A stretch of 64,000 nt of DNA, from the NCBI GenBank assembly GCA_018873245.2, contig JAEMBT020000004.1, positions 12,594,418 to 12,658,417 of the forward strand. Reading direction: 5' to 3'. This document shows, in pieces, positions 1-9,805 of this stretch. The stretch's first letter is position 1, and every line of letters begins with the position of its first letter. This stretch comes from Archegozetes longisetosus. Lineage: Eukaryota > Arthropoda > Arachnida > Sarcoptiformes > Trhypochthoniidae. The translations under genes and the position numbers were made by a program. Below the pieces are notes generated by a model that searched no databases, had not been told where the DNA came from, and saw only the letters and a program-made list of their open reading frames with translations.

Positions 1-2
1 AA

Positions 3-1550
3 AACGAAGATAAGTTATCATTTGAAATCGTATTAATGAGTGAAACAATATTATTGAAGCGATGCCTTCAGATTCTTAATAAGAAATCAATTCCAAGGAA
101 TCTGATTCAACTTAAAGAATCATGTGGTCCACTGTCTCACAAACTATCCAATACTATTCATAATAGAATTAAGAAATGCTTAATAAATGCTGCAGATTTT
201 GAATCTCTCGATTCAGTGCAAATCGTTGAAAGTTTTGCGGTTGTTTTCGAGTTTCTGGTCTCGAAGTCTTCAGATGAAGAAAGTATTCATTTGAAAACTA
301 AATGGAGAAAACTTTTGGCTAAGTTAATCGATATATCCATTAATCAAATGACGACTGAATCGGTAAACGAAAGTTGTGTTAACTTTTTGAGTCTTCTTTG
401 TCTGCATCGACAAAAATTGGCTAACATTTTGCCCGAGGATTTCATCATAAATTTATGGCATGTCTTATGTCCTGCTGTTGATGAAACTGAAATCACAAAT
501 CCATATCTCATACCAGACGATTGTGACATATTTGATGTGATATCTCGAAAGGAGAAGTCGAAGGATTTGTTAGAAAGTATACGTTCAAAAAGAGATGAGA
601 ACAGAAGAGTATTGGTCGAATCAATTTCACTGCAAAACTCATACAACCACAAAATTAAGCCTTTAGTTATTGAGTTAATCAAATGCAGTTCAAGTGAAGA
701 GTTTGACAAACTGATTAACAGACTTATATCTGATTTCAGAAGCAATGACTATGTGATTGTTTCACATTTGTGTTCGTTGTGGAGCGCAATATTTCAAAGT
801 GATTTTCATTTAACAGAAGAAAAGAATAAAGTTTTTCAAAAAGTCATTAATGATTTACTGACAATAACAGTAAACCACTGTCAAAGATGTAATCAAACTA
901 ACGATATTGAAACTCCAGAAATACAATTATTCATAAAAGTTGCACTTTTGAAAATAGTATGTTCTGTAACTCATATAACAAAGAATTTGATAAAAGGTCC
1001 GCAACTATTCCTGTCATATAGTGCTTGTATTGAAGCAAATTTGAATCAATTCTTAAGTGATCCAGACATTTTTATTGCATTATTCCAAAACGTTTATCAC
1101 ATTTTGAACGAAGTATTGCTTCAACACAAGTATATTGCTATATCTTCGATGTCAACATTCAATCTGATTGTTCAGAATTTGCTCAAATTCTTAATGATAG
1201 TTTCAGAAGAAGAGCGATTTATTGCATACAATACTACGGTTCAACACGACCTCGAGTTATGCTCCAAGAATATGGACCGGCTTTTGACACTAATGGCAGC
1301 GCTTCAAACAGATTATTGTTCACATGCGCCTCATTTGATTGCTTCTTATGTGACACAAACACAATCTGTATCTGTTCACCAAACTGTTAGAAAGAACTTA
1401 TTATCAGCAATTTATAGGGTATTGAAAGTAATAACAAATAAAGACTCAATAGAAATGATTCACTGCAGACTTAATGAGGCAAACAGACAAATATTTCACA
1501 ATATTTATGCTAATTATGAAAAGTACTATAAATTTAAGGGTCAAATATAA
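3..1550 (+). CDS. URB2: Urb2/Npa2-family ribosome biogenesis protein, C-terminal part (5' end outside window)
   Basis: The frame is open from the first bases of the window, so the ATG at 36 is probably internal and the true start lies to the left; 515 codons are visible whereas the human protein is about 1,500 residues. The protein is a helical, largely featureless scaffold. Recognition rests on the last ~90 residues, which match the Urb2/Npa2 C-terminal domain: an ascending helix with SHAPHLIASYV, a VRKNLLSAIY helix, and the terminal NIYANYEKYYKFKG signature. Family members are nucleolar and act in early 60S (27S pre-rRNA) assembly. No intron is needed across this stretch. The next gene on the same strand starts about 730 bp downstream behind its own TATA promoter, so it is independent. 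The family call is from memory of the C-terminal motif; the N-terminal half is weakly conserved. Confidence 0.72.
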   Translation, partial: NEDKLSFEIVLMSETILLKRCLQILNKKSIPRNLIQLKESCGPLSHKLSNTIHNRIKKCLINAADFESLDSVQIVESFAVVFEFLVSKSSDEESIHLKTKWRKLLAKLIDISINQMTTESVNESCVNFLSLLCLHRQKLANILPEDFIINLWHVLCPAVDETEITNPYLIPDDCDIFDVISRKEKSKDLLESIRSKRDENRRVLVESISLQNSYNHKIKPLVIELIKCSSSEEFDKLINRLISDFRSNDYVIVSHLCSLWSAIFQSDFHLTEEKNKVFQKVINDLLTITVNHCQRCNQTNDIETPEIQLFIKVALLKIVCSVTHITKNLIKGPQLFLSYSACIEANLNQFLSDPDIFIALFQNVYHILNEVLLQHKYIAISSMSTFNLIVQNLLKFLMIVSEEERFIAYNTTVQHDLELCSKNMDRLLTLMAALQTDYCSHAPHLIASYVTQTQSVSVHQTVRKNLLSAIYRVLKVITNKDSIEMIHCRLNEANRQIFHNIYANYEKYYKFKGQI

Positions 1551-2021
1551 TTCATCTTATTGAACATATCTATTTTAACTAACCATTTCTTTAAAGTTTA
1601 TTCTTCAATATAAGATGTTCTTTTATAAGTTATGTCCAAACTTTTAAAAGCGAGTTTAAATGTATTTGTCAATGTGTGCATCTGTTTTGCTCTTTTGTCA
1701 ATCAATCGACGATTAACTGTTGGTTTGTTTAACCCATAATTTTTTGTATTTCAAATGTAAGGCCTTTCAATTTATTAAAAGCCATAAATTTCTAATTTTG
1801 ACAATTGTTCATTTTTTCAAATAGCTGTCGATTCATTCATTTTATTAAAAGCTGAAAAACTTTGCATTTTTTGATGCGTTAAACTTTGGCTAAGTTTGAT
1901 CTGAAAACTTGCAAAATAATTAGTAATCCATTGAACTTTTACTCACTTAGGCTTTGCTGATAAAAAAGTTTAGACCCTACCTCAACACACTGTCAAACTC
2001 CCCCTCAACGTTTCAATCGAA
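1551..2021. other. intergenic, Urb2 3' flank
   Basis: AT-rich spacer between the Urb2 stop and the nuclear-receptor promoter. Two short similar phrases (tttattaaaagc near 1770 and 1838) recur, but no open frame, RNA gene or element was recognised. Confidence 0.5.
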
Positions 2022-2056
2022 TATAAAAGAGACAGTGCTTTAATCTAGTCAGCTTT
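2022..2056 (+). promoter_or_regulatory. TATA box and initiator of the nuclear-receptor gene
   Basis: TATAAAAG at 2022-2029 is followed by a TCAG initiator-like match whose A (2051) is 29 nt downstream, the normal spacing for a metazoan TATA promoter. The implied 5' UTR is about 230 nt to the ATG at 2282. A recognisable core promoter ahead of a broken ORF argues that this gene is, or recently was, expressed. Confidence 0.5.
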
Positions 2057-2281
2057 GGATTGGATCCTTTCTAATATTTAGTGGTTTTCAAAGAGATCCC
2101 CCCGTGACTGACCCTTAACTTAGTGTCCATAACTGTTATGAGTCAGAGTTGTTTCGCAACGAGAGGCGTATAACTGAATTCCAATAATATTTAAGCATTT
2201 TTTATGAGTCATATAAGATTTGAAAGTTGTTTTGATCATTAATTAAGAGACGTTCAGTCCTAAAACGGAAACCTATTGAAA

Positions 2282-3351
2282 ATGTCTGAAAACCTGTGTA
2301 GTGTTTGCGGTGACATGTCTTCGGGCAGACATTACGGGGCCGTCACTTGTGAGGGATGTAAAGGATTCTTCAGAAGGATTATTATCTTAAGAGCCAGTCA
2401 TAACTATAGATGTCTTAATGGCAGCAATAATTGCGAAATAAAAAGCGACGGCAGAAGAAAATGTTGCAAATCGTGTAGATTTCAGAAATGTTTGAGTGTA
2501 GGAATGGATTCAAATCTTTGCCAATCATTATGTCATCGAAATTGCAATAATTCTGATAATTGTCTCAACTATGAGCACAACGATTACCGAAGGCTTCTCT
2601 GCAAATTAAGACAAGAGATCAATGAGTCATTCGATAACAATTTGGATCAGTCGATGGTCGCTACTTTAGGACTTAATTTACCGAGAGATCTGATCTTATG
2701 CCAGATTAAGATCAATATTGAGAACAAAGTTCAACAATTCATTAGCAAAATAAGTATTTTTCGTAAACTAAGAACTGATATTCAGTACGAATTGATCCAT
2801 TCGGCACTCAATGAAATATTGGCTCTTCTTCTATGCAAAACTTTCGTTCGGTATTATATTCTTAATTACTTTCGATAAATATTTTCCGATTCAATGACTG
2901 CGCACAAGTATTTAATACTTGTTTCCAATCTATTTGATAGCATTGGAGAAGATGAACTTTTCTCACATGAAACCAAATCGATTGATTGGGACGGATTGGA
3001 TAAGGACTTGATGATTATAATGAAATTTTACAGAGATTTTCGAATCTATGGCGTATTTCCGCTCTCGGCTATAATGGCCTTATGCATTGCAGATACGCAT
3101 AGAGTCGATCAGACCGAGCGTCAAAACATTCAATCAATTAGAGATCAGATTATTGAAGCATTTCAATTTGACCAACAACTCAATGCAATCAAAGTTATAA
3201 ATCTTTTGCGAGTTTTGCGTCAAATAAGTGCTAAACTAAGTCAATGTTTCAAATATTGAATCCAAAGTCTGTTATGTTTTTGGAGATGTTTTTAGAGCTA
3301 AGCGCTGAGCAATCATTGACTAAAATATTGCTCATTTTCTTTATTAAATGA
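2282..3351 (+). pseudogene. nuclear receptor (DBD plus LBD) with in-frame stop and C-terminal frameshift
   Basis: The start is ATG 2282. The first ~80 residues are a complete two-zinc-finger DNA-binding domain: [22 protein letters not shown] (EGckG P-box, as in NR1/NR2 receptors), a second finger with four cysteines and [11 protein letters not shown] short hinge leads to a ligand-binding domain with helix 3-5 features. An in-frame TAA at 2876-2878 interrupts it, after which the same frame resumes (codons from 2879) through helices 6-11 to a TGA at 3257. One base lost near 3251-3253 would explain the rest: the next frame reads NPKSVMFLEMFLEL, a plausible AF-2 helix 12, and ends at 3351. The missing H12 and the stop make this a decayed gene as written. 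Alternatives are a 90-nt intron (2851-2940, GTATTA...GATAG, frame-preserving) for the stop plus an assembly deletion for the frameshift. Subfamily is not assigned; the DBD looks NR2C-like and the LBD looks NR1-like. Confidence 0.65.
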
Positions 3352-3784
3352 ACGATCAATTCAATAGTTTTTAAGTGAAATATCTTCAAAACATTTCGGA
3401 TATTCAGTTTAGTAAAAGTCTGTTTTCTTGAATGATAAGTATTCTTAATTTATTCTCAAAATTTGCACTATTTTAAAATGACATTTTCAAAGTATATGAA
3501 ACAATATTATGTAAGTGTCATCAATAAATAGTGCAAAATTTGAGTTTTGGCTTTTTACTATTTTTATAATTCGAAACTTTTACTAAAACATTAAATTTTA
3601 TCAATATTTGAAACGTTGATCATTTTATCAAAGAACTTTTTAAAAACCATAAGTTATTATTTAGAACTGTTATATAACTTTCGGTACGATTTATTCATTC
3701 ATTGATTTGTATCAATTTTCAGCATAAGATTTTATAAAACCCTTTCAATAAAACTTGTTGATATAGTTCATAATATTGGCCGTT
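3352..3784. other. intergenic, convergent 3' flanks
   Basis: AT-rich spacer between the plus-strand nuclear receptor and the minus-strand iduronidase gene. TTTATT at 3690-3695 reads AATAAA on the minus strand, about 90 nt beyond the IDUA stop, and is its likely polyadenylation signal. Nothing else was recognised. Confidence 0.45.
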
Positions 3785-6337
3785 TCAATTGATTTCGCTC
3801 CAAGTCATAACTTGAGAGTACGGACCTTTCCTGTCCCAAAAATCAACAGCTCGGATACGATAGAATCCAGATGTAGATTCATTCCTATCACCTGATGATA
3901 AAAAATTGTGAAGAAAAAAATTTCAGTTAACGTCAGAGAAGAGATGTTTTTATTGGAGTCTTTCAACTAAGTTTACTACTACTGACTTGTGTATTGAAAT
4001 GATGGAAACATAATGTCATATTTGTTGATACGTGAGAACGAACTGTCAGTTCCGGTTTTCGAATATTCCAATTCATAAGTTTTAAGGCATCTTAAAGATT
4101 GATAATAGAGATCATTTGCTGGTAGAATGCAATAACGACTTCAATTATATATACCTAACGCGAGAGCTCATCCAAGTTAGCAAAACAGAATTAGTCGTAA
4201 TACTAATTGCCTGCAACCTCTCGATCTAAAGTTCAATAAATTCTTTTCAGTTAGTCTGATTTTTTAATTTTATCCCTATTTGACCTTATCTGGAGAATCA
4301 ATACTTTTACTGCATATCTGAATCATAGAAATACCAGGAAAGGCAATATCAAAAGTATGAGTCCAGCTGCCGTTTATTGGAACCAGATTCTGTGGACTCA
4401 CATCCACGTGAGGTTCCTTTTATTAAATAAGTAATTAAACTTGCTTTCAAGAGTAAAATTTTAGTATAAAATATTGGTCACCTCTTGTTTCCTCATCTCA
4501 GCAAACAATTGATCTGAAGGAAAAGGGGGGCAATTGTGTTGGGTCCATACTTTGAATGGATTTGTACGACTATTGTCTAGACTATATTGAGCCCATTTCC
4601 ACTCTCCATTGGTTTTCGTTTTATTTCCGTTAAGACTTAAATTTAACTTAATTAGTGTCGAGCCGTTAGTTCTGACGGCATCCAAAGAGTTAACAAACAA
4701 AATAGAATAATCTAATTCTCTGAAAAAGATAACAAAAATGAATTGAGAGCTCATTCAATACAATAATATCGCTTGAGTTACTTATCAGTGTTATTAAGGT
4801 TTCCGCAGCAGGCTGTTGCGACTACATTCAAGGTTGAATTAGAGGATACATTAGACTTGACATCAAGCAATTTGTCACCCAATTTGGCTAATAATCCCAT
4901 AGCAGCAAAGGCTGGCTTTCTTACAAATTGTGTGTGATGCGGACGAGTGTTATTTATCTGAAATCTAACAAATGATGAAAAGTTCAATCAGATTGATCTC
5001 AAATTAGTTCAATCGAAGCAATGGATGATAACCTCGCGACTAATGTTCTTTGTGTGAACTGAAACGGGTAATAACTCAAGAACCCATGATCGAAACCATA
5101 CAAAGAGAGTTTATTCATTAAACTGTAATTATGAATACGCCTGGCAATGACTTGGACAATAGTAGCAGCATATGTATTGTCGGCCCTCCAAAAGCGATCC
5201 TTATCCCAACCCGCCTCTGGATCGCCTTCATTTTCTACAAATGGCTTATTCTTCAAACTCGGAAATTCGTTTTCTATATCTTTGAGCGCTTTGAACTCTT
5301 GTTGATCTATAAAACTAGAATCTCCAGCCTTTCCTTTTCGTGTAGTGAAATATAGTCCAATTTAGTATCACCTTTATTTCCAGTAAAATAATTAACACCA
5401 TTAACACAGTGTTTCATTAAATCTATTACATATGGACCCATTTTTGTATCTTTAGGCCAGTGATCTCCAGGTCCACCAAGAACTAAGCTATCACTAACTT
5501 CTCTGAGGCCTTGAGAACAAGCGTCGTAATAGTTAAGAAATCCATTTGGCGTTACTTTTATATGATCGAAGAAATGACTTCGAAACATGATCGAGGGCTC
5601 GTTCCAAGATTCCCAATTCCAGTCTTGGACATAGTCAATGCCAAAAAGTTTGATATATCGAACTGCTATTTGTTTGACGAGATCTTTCCACTGATAAAGT
5701 TGGGTCTTATTTTCGAAGTCACTAAAAGTGTTCGAGGGATTGCCCATTATTTCAAACCCAGGTTTTAGACCATAATCTTTTAGTCTTGTCAACAATTTGT
5801 CAAGAAGTGTAAAGTTGTATTTGATATCATTATTGGGTATAGACTCTTGTTGTATTACTGAAATTAGTTTCAGTAGAAAATGAATTCTAACTTGTTTTAT
5901 TCCCTGGTGTGGTAGAGCACCGATAAATGCCAGATTTTGGTGCATATCTTTACTTAGCATAAAGTCTGATGCATTGTCGTGAGGGTCTGGAGGACTTTTT
6001 TAATAAGAAAAATGATTGATTAATAATTTTAGATTTCAGAATACATTTTATTTAGTCGTGTATTCAATTCTCACCAAAAGCCAGTGCTCTCCTACAAAAA
6101 TTGAAGCGGTAGGTTAAGTATTTTAGTTTGAACTATGTTTTCGAAGTAAATGAAAGTATTGACACTCACCCAAAAGTGGTTTAATGTTCTGCCAGTTACC
6201 AAAGTGCTAATATTGCACTCAATTTGATTGTTAAGGGATATAAACTCGTGCTCACTATTGTAATCAGCAGTACAATTCGCATTACAATAGCTATTAAGCA
6301 ATAATAAGCTCAATAAATGCAATATATATTTAAACAT
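3785..6337 (-). CDS. IDUA: alpha-L-iduronidase (GH39), nine exons, one frameshift
   Basis: Lysosomal hydrolase removing terminal iduronic acid from dermatan and heparan sulfate. Exons (minus strand): 6337-6170, 6091-6075, 5994-5033, 4964-4782, 4719-4482, 4416-4285, 4225-4155, 4090-3987, 3891-3785; all introns are GT-AG. The start at 6335-6337 opens a hydrophobic signal peptide. Collinear matches to human IDUA include FWESTGFCPP, GALPHQGIKQVR, the acid/base motif WNWESWNEP, GFLNYYDACS, GLRE..GGPGDHW, the nucleophile region ENEGDPEAGW, FLSYYPFQF, QINNTRP and the terminal AVDFWDRKGPYS. The second exon is only 17 nt. The summed exons are 1,982 nt, one short of a multiple of three; adding one base at 5333-5339 (homopolymer GAAAAGG in the message) restores a 660-residue protein, close to the human 653. 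Without it, translation stops after KERLEILVL. An assembly deletion is the simplest explanation, since both flanks are well conserved and both catalytic glutamates remain. Confidence 0.93.
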
Positions 6338-7842
6338 AATGGTAATCCTAAATGTCTTTTGTTTTAATGAATGATTTCTGAAATTTAAATTTTTGTAAAG
6401 CATACGAATGTTATCAATCTTAGCAAATGTGAAGCACTTTCCACTTATGATAATTGCTATAAAGACAAACTTATCGAATAGAATAAGTTTTTGTTTTGCT
6501 TATCTAAATCTTATAAAAATATGTGGAATCTTCAAAAACACCTTTAGTGTTGAGAATCAGGAATAAGCCGATACGAGACTAAATTCAAGTGCAATCTAAT
6601 CATCGTGAAGTGCTAGACTTGATTCGAATGTCATTGCAAAGGCTTGGCTTAATTCAATTTAATTCTCAAATTTAGTCTGTTGAATACGATTGAAATGGAA
6701 TCAGATTCTTGTGCAAACTTTGTTTATGTGCCTTCATAATTAAATAGAACGCTCTACTCAAAGTTGAAGGATCAAAACTGAAAATTCCAACTTCACGATA
6801 GGGATAGTAAACATTTGGTTTGGCCACGTCTCTAACGCTTCAGCTTTTGTGAAGCATAAACTCTAGATTTCTTAATCAATCTGAAGTGGTAGTTAGAATT
6901 TAAGACTTATTTTTGGAATATGTCCAATCGTATAGTGTGACAACAACTCTAAACTAGTTATAAATCAAAAGTTTGATTCATTCTGAATGTATATTCGATA
7001 ATTTTTAAGAAACCAAGGTAAGCTTTTATCTCATCAATACGATCATGCATCTAGTTAATATTCATAGTACCTTATTGCTCATTTTCAGAGGCGTTTTTAT
7101 TAGATTTTTGTTTCACTTTAATGTGTGTGTAATAAATGTAACCGTAAATAGTCATCATCTATTGCGCGTATATCACATTTTCTTCATCTTAATATTTCGA
7201 AAATAGTATTAAAGTTGTTCTCTGTATAGTTGGTGCAATTATAGATAAAATATGATTGTGAAATTTAGTTGCAGTCAGTTCAAGGTATCAGATTAAAATC
7301 TTACCAAACTTTTCTTGCTTTTCTTAGGAATCGACATATATACACAAATATATACTGTTTTACCTCGCATTATAATACGCCTTCATACAGTCAATTTCTG
7401 AGTTTTGAAATTTTAATTTGCAAGTGCTTATGCGAATTTTAAGGACAGGGGGATTGAAGTTTTACTCAATAAAGATATGCCTGTAAAAGTGAATTTGCAC
7501 TCTGCAAGGATTCACCAATTAGACAGTAATTTATTTCAGATTCAAAATTTAAAATCATCCAATCGCCTTAAACAATTGTTCAGAGGGCAATTATTGATCT
7601 AAAAATGGATCACTCCATAAGTTTGCTCATTGACTTGAGCATCTATTAAACCGGTCGTTTAACATTTACTAGTGAAAGCATTTCTTTACTGGGAAAGGGA
7701 AGGATTCAAATTTTTTCTTTTATTTAATATTTTTGGAGATCAAAATTTATAAAACTATTACAGTTTTAAAAAGTTTGTAGACTCTTCAAAATACCATTGT
7801 GAATTTTCACTTATTAAACACATGTATTTAAAAGAGGAACTT
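6338..7842. other. intergenic, upstream of IDUA
   Basis: About 1.5 kb of AT-rich sequence with no frame, RNA gene or repeat that I can support. It must hold the IDUA promoter, but no clear TATA box was located. Confidence 0.45.
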
Positions 7843-7852
7843 CAGGGGTACG

Positions 7853-7985
7853 TTTTAGAGTATAAACTTGAAAACTTGAAACCGAGCAGACCCGTATGAA
7901 ACCGAAACCGAAAACGGTTCGGGTTGAGATGTTACGGTTTCGGTTCGGGTCGGTTCCTGAAAATACCTATAAGTTTATACTCTAG
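7853..7985. mobile_element. 133-bp MITE nested in the left arm (TACG duplication)
   Basis: The ends match as an inverted repeat, TAGAGTATAAACTT against its reverse complement AAGTTTATACTCTA. TACG flanks both sides (7849-7852 and 7986-7989), and deleting the element plus one TACG restores the arm as GGGGTACGTTTCTC, which matches the other arm (GGGGTGCGTTTCTC). The interior is rich in GGTTCGG and ACCGAAACCG phrases. It has no coding capacity. Confidence 0.65.
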
Positions 7986-8013
7986 TACGTTTCTCAAAAC
8001 AGTCATAAGACTA

Positions 8014-8228
8014 AGACTAGTCTTAATGCAAAATACAGTAAAAACTCTTTATAAGCAAGTTCTATATAAGCAAAATTTTGGTATTAGCAATGATTTTAAA
8101 ATCAAAAATAATTTTTAAGGCCAAGCAGTTTTCTATGTAAGCAAATTTTCGCTTTAAGCAATTTATTTTTAAAAGTTTTTAATTTGATTGTAATGAGTTT
8201 TTGCTGCATTTAGTATTAAGACTAGTCT
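8014..8228. mobile_element. 215-bp pogo/mariner-like MITE nested in the left arm (TA duplication)
   Basis: Terminal inverted repeats of about 34 bp begin AGACTAGTCTTAAT at both ends with only a few mismatches; the terminal 10 bp are themselves palindromic. TA flanks both sides (8012-8013, 8229-8230); removing the element plus one TA gives CATAAGACTACAAGGC, which matches the other arm (CATAAGGCTAACAAGGC). Inner sequence CAGTAAAAACTCTTTATAAGC resembles pogo/Tigger-type ends. It has no transposase. Confidence 0.68.
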
Positions 8229-8412
8229 TACAAGGCAACCTTTTTTAGTGCCACCGCAATTTCAAAATGAAACTTAGTAGAAATGATAGATTATAAGTAG
8301 AAAAATGTAATTTCATAAGTTTTAAGTGCTGAGGTGGGGTCAGAGGTCACATATTGAGTAAAAACATTTTGCCGTTTTTCAAAGTCCAGTTTCAGTATAA
8401 TTATGTTAATTA

Positions 8413-8471
8413 TGGCTCAGTGGCGTAGCGGTAAAGCTTCAGGCTTTAATTGAGGACTCCTGGTTCGAAAA
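8413..8471 (+). repeat. tRNA-derived (SINE-like) promoter unit, left half
   Basis: An A-box-like TGGCGTAGCGGT (8421-8432) and a B-box-like GGTTCGAAA (8462-8470) have near tRNA spacing. The stretch does not fold as a usable tRNA: no acceptor pairing follows the B box and AT-rich sequence begins at once. It is best read as the polymerase III promoter of a tRNA-derived repeat. Confidence 0.5.
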
Positions 8472-8676
8472 ATTTATTTTTCTTTATATAAAATAGCTTT
8501 TATTTTACATAAAATATCTTTTTTATTATTCTTCTTTGATCTTTGATCTATTATTGATATTTTTCACATATATAAGTTTGTAATAAGCTAACAATGTTAA
8601 AGGATTTGCCATTTTGTTAAAAAAAAATTAAAGTATAAGTAATGATATTTGTTAGAACAAAAAAATATAAAGAATA

Positions 8677-8732
8677 CAGTTTTGAACCTAACACCTTGAG
8701 CATACCAATCTGATAAGCTGACCACTACACCA
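8677..8732 (-). repeat. tRNA-derived (SINE-like) promoter unit, right half, opposite strand
   Basis: On the minus strand an A box TGGTGTAGTGGT (8732-8721) precedes a B box GGTTCAAAACTG (8688-8677). It mirrors the left unit, so both would transcribe towards the centre. The sequence differs from the left unit more than the outer arms differ from each other. Confidence 0.5.
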
Positions 8733-8962
8733 CCTGGACTTATAGGATTAGCTTTGTTTATAAAGTTAGTTTTAGGATTGCACATTAAATGTTTACCCCC
8801 TATTTATGTGACCTCTGACCTCACCTCAGCACTTAAAACTTATGAAATTATATTTAGTTACTAATAATCTGTAATTTCTATTAAGTTTTATTTGAAAATT
8901 GCGGTGGCACCAAAAAAGGTTGCCTTGTTAGCCTTATGACTGTTTTGAGAAACGCACCCCAG

Positions 8963-9529
8963 GATTACTATTCCAAGTGGTAGACTTTTACCCCTGTACT
9001 TAAATTTGAAATTTAGGACGTGGCTCGTGAAATCTGACTTCTTAAAGATAATATATTATAATGCTAATTTGATAGCATCTTCAAAAGTTTCTAAAGTTAG
9101 ATTCAATAGTTAAGTATGAGTACAAAATTTGTAAAATGTTTGTAGAAATACATTGTCTTTATTGTGACGTAGCCTTGAACTGATAAACAACAATGAATTT
9201 GAAACGACATGCTGACGATTTTTAGCTGAGATCTAGTGGACAAAAAGTAGCACTAAAACTGTTTCACTATAGAATATAATTAGGACCTCAATAATGAAGT
9301 AGTAGATAAGCAGCAGATGGACTTACAAGTGGAGTGTGCACTTATTCGTGCCTAATAATAATAATCACTCAAATCAAATGTAAACAAGTTTACGGCTTAC
9401 TTAAGATTTAAATTTATTTTTCTTATTTGAAGCAATAATATTACGCATATTTTAGGCTTTAATAAAGGAATTATTATAAATAAATTTGTTTGAAATTTGG
9501 AGATTGGGTGTTATTTATTGTTTGTCGTG
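8963..9529. other. intergenic, upstream of GCHFR
   Basis: AT-rich spacer. A possible acceptor (ATATTTTAG at about 9454) could end a 5' UTR intron of the next gene, but no upstream exon was identified. Confidence 0.35.
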
Positions 9530-9805
9530 ATGCCGCACGTAATCATTTACACGCATTACAGCAATTTAGGCAAAGGTCCGACGTATGTGGCCAATCAGGA
9601 TCAGCTCTTATTAGACTATTTGTCAGCCCAACCTCCCAACAGCTCACATCAAGATTCGATTGTGAACGAATCTCCGACTGTAGTGTTGGATAAGTTGGAA
9701 CAAAGAGGATATAAAGTCGTAGCCATGTCTTCCAACGCAAATCAGGCTTTCAATAGCTATGTCTGGACTCTTCATAAACCCGAGGAAATTGAACCATTCT
9801 CTTGA
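9530..9805 (+). CDS. GCHFR: GTP cyclohydrolase I feedback regulatory protein (GFRP)
   Basis: A 91-residue single-exon protein from ATG 9530; the family is about 84 residues. The N-terminus MPHVIIYTHYSNLGKGPT follows the family pattern (MPYLLIST...GPT), then a variable loop, and the diagnostic C-terminal half PTVVLDKLEQRGYKVVAM ending VWTLHK, against human IVLDKLERRGFRVLSM and VWCLHK. GFRP forms a pentamer that binds GTP cyclohydrolase I and mediates tetrahydrobiopterin inhibition and phenylalanine activation. The human gene has introns and this one has none in the coding region; it is intact, so nothing marks it as a dead retrocopy. GTP cyclohydrolase itself is not in the window. Confidence 0.9.
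   Translation: MPHVIIYTHYSNLGKGPTYVANQDQLLLDYLSAQPPNSSHQDSIVNESPTVVLDKLEQRGYKVVAMSSNANQAFNSYVWTLHKPEEIEPFS

Larger units (their letters stand above)
7843..8962. mobile_element. composite inverted-repeat (foldback/MITE-like) element
   Basis: The left end CAGGGGTACG and the right end (reverse complement CTGGGGTGCG) begin long terminal inverted repeats. Once two nested insertions are removed, both arms read in order: GTTTCTCAAAACAGTCATAAG, AAGGCAACC, GTGCCACCGCAATTT, ATTTCATAAGTTTTAAGTGC, TGAGGT(G)GGGTCAGAGGTCACATA. The arms cover about 7843-8356 and 8807-8962. The centre holds two tRNA-like promoter units facing each other. No transposase frame is present, so the element is non-autonomous. CAGGGG ends recall hAT elements, but no convincing 8-bp target duplication was found, so superfamily assignment is inference. 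Confidence 0.7.

Noticed and set aside
36-1550. ATG at 36 as the true start of the Urb2 gene
   Set aside because: The frame is open to the window edge without a stop and the family is about three times longer, so this Met is probably internal.
3194-3267. 74-nt intron joining the nuclear-receptor LBD to the AF-2 frame
   Set aside because: It has GT-AG ends and a compatible phase, but would delete the conserved helix 10/11; a one-base loss is simpler.
7924-8118. 64-codon ORF
   Set aside because: It runs across the boundary between a MITE and the surrounding inverted-repeat arm, so it cannot be a conserved gene.
8413-8471. Functional tRNA gene
   Set aside because: A and B boxes are present but acceptor-stem pairing and a proper T-arm context are missing; it fits a tRNA-derived repeat better.
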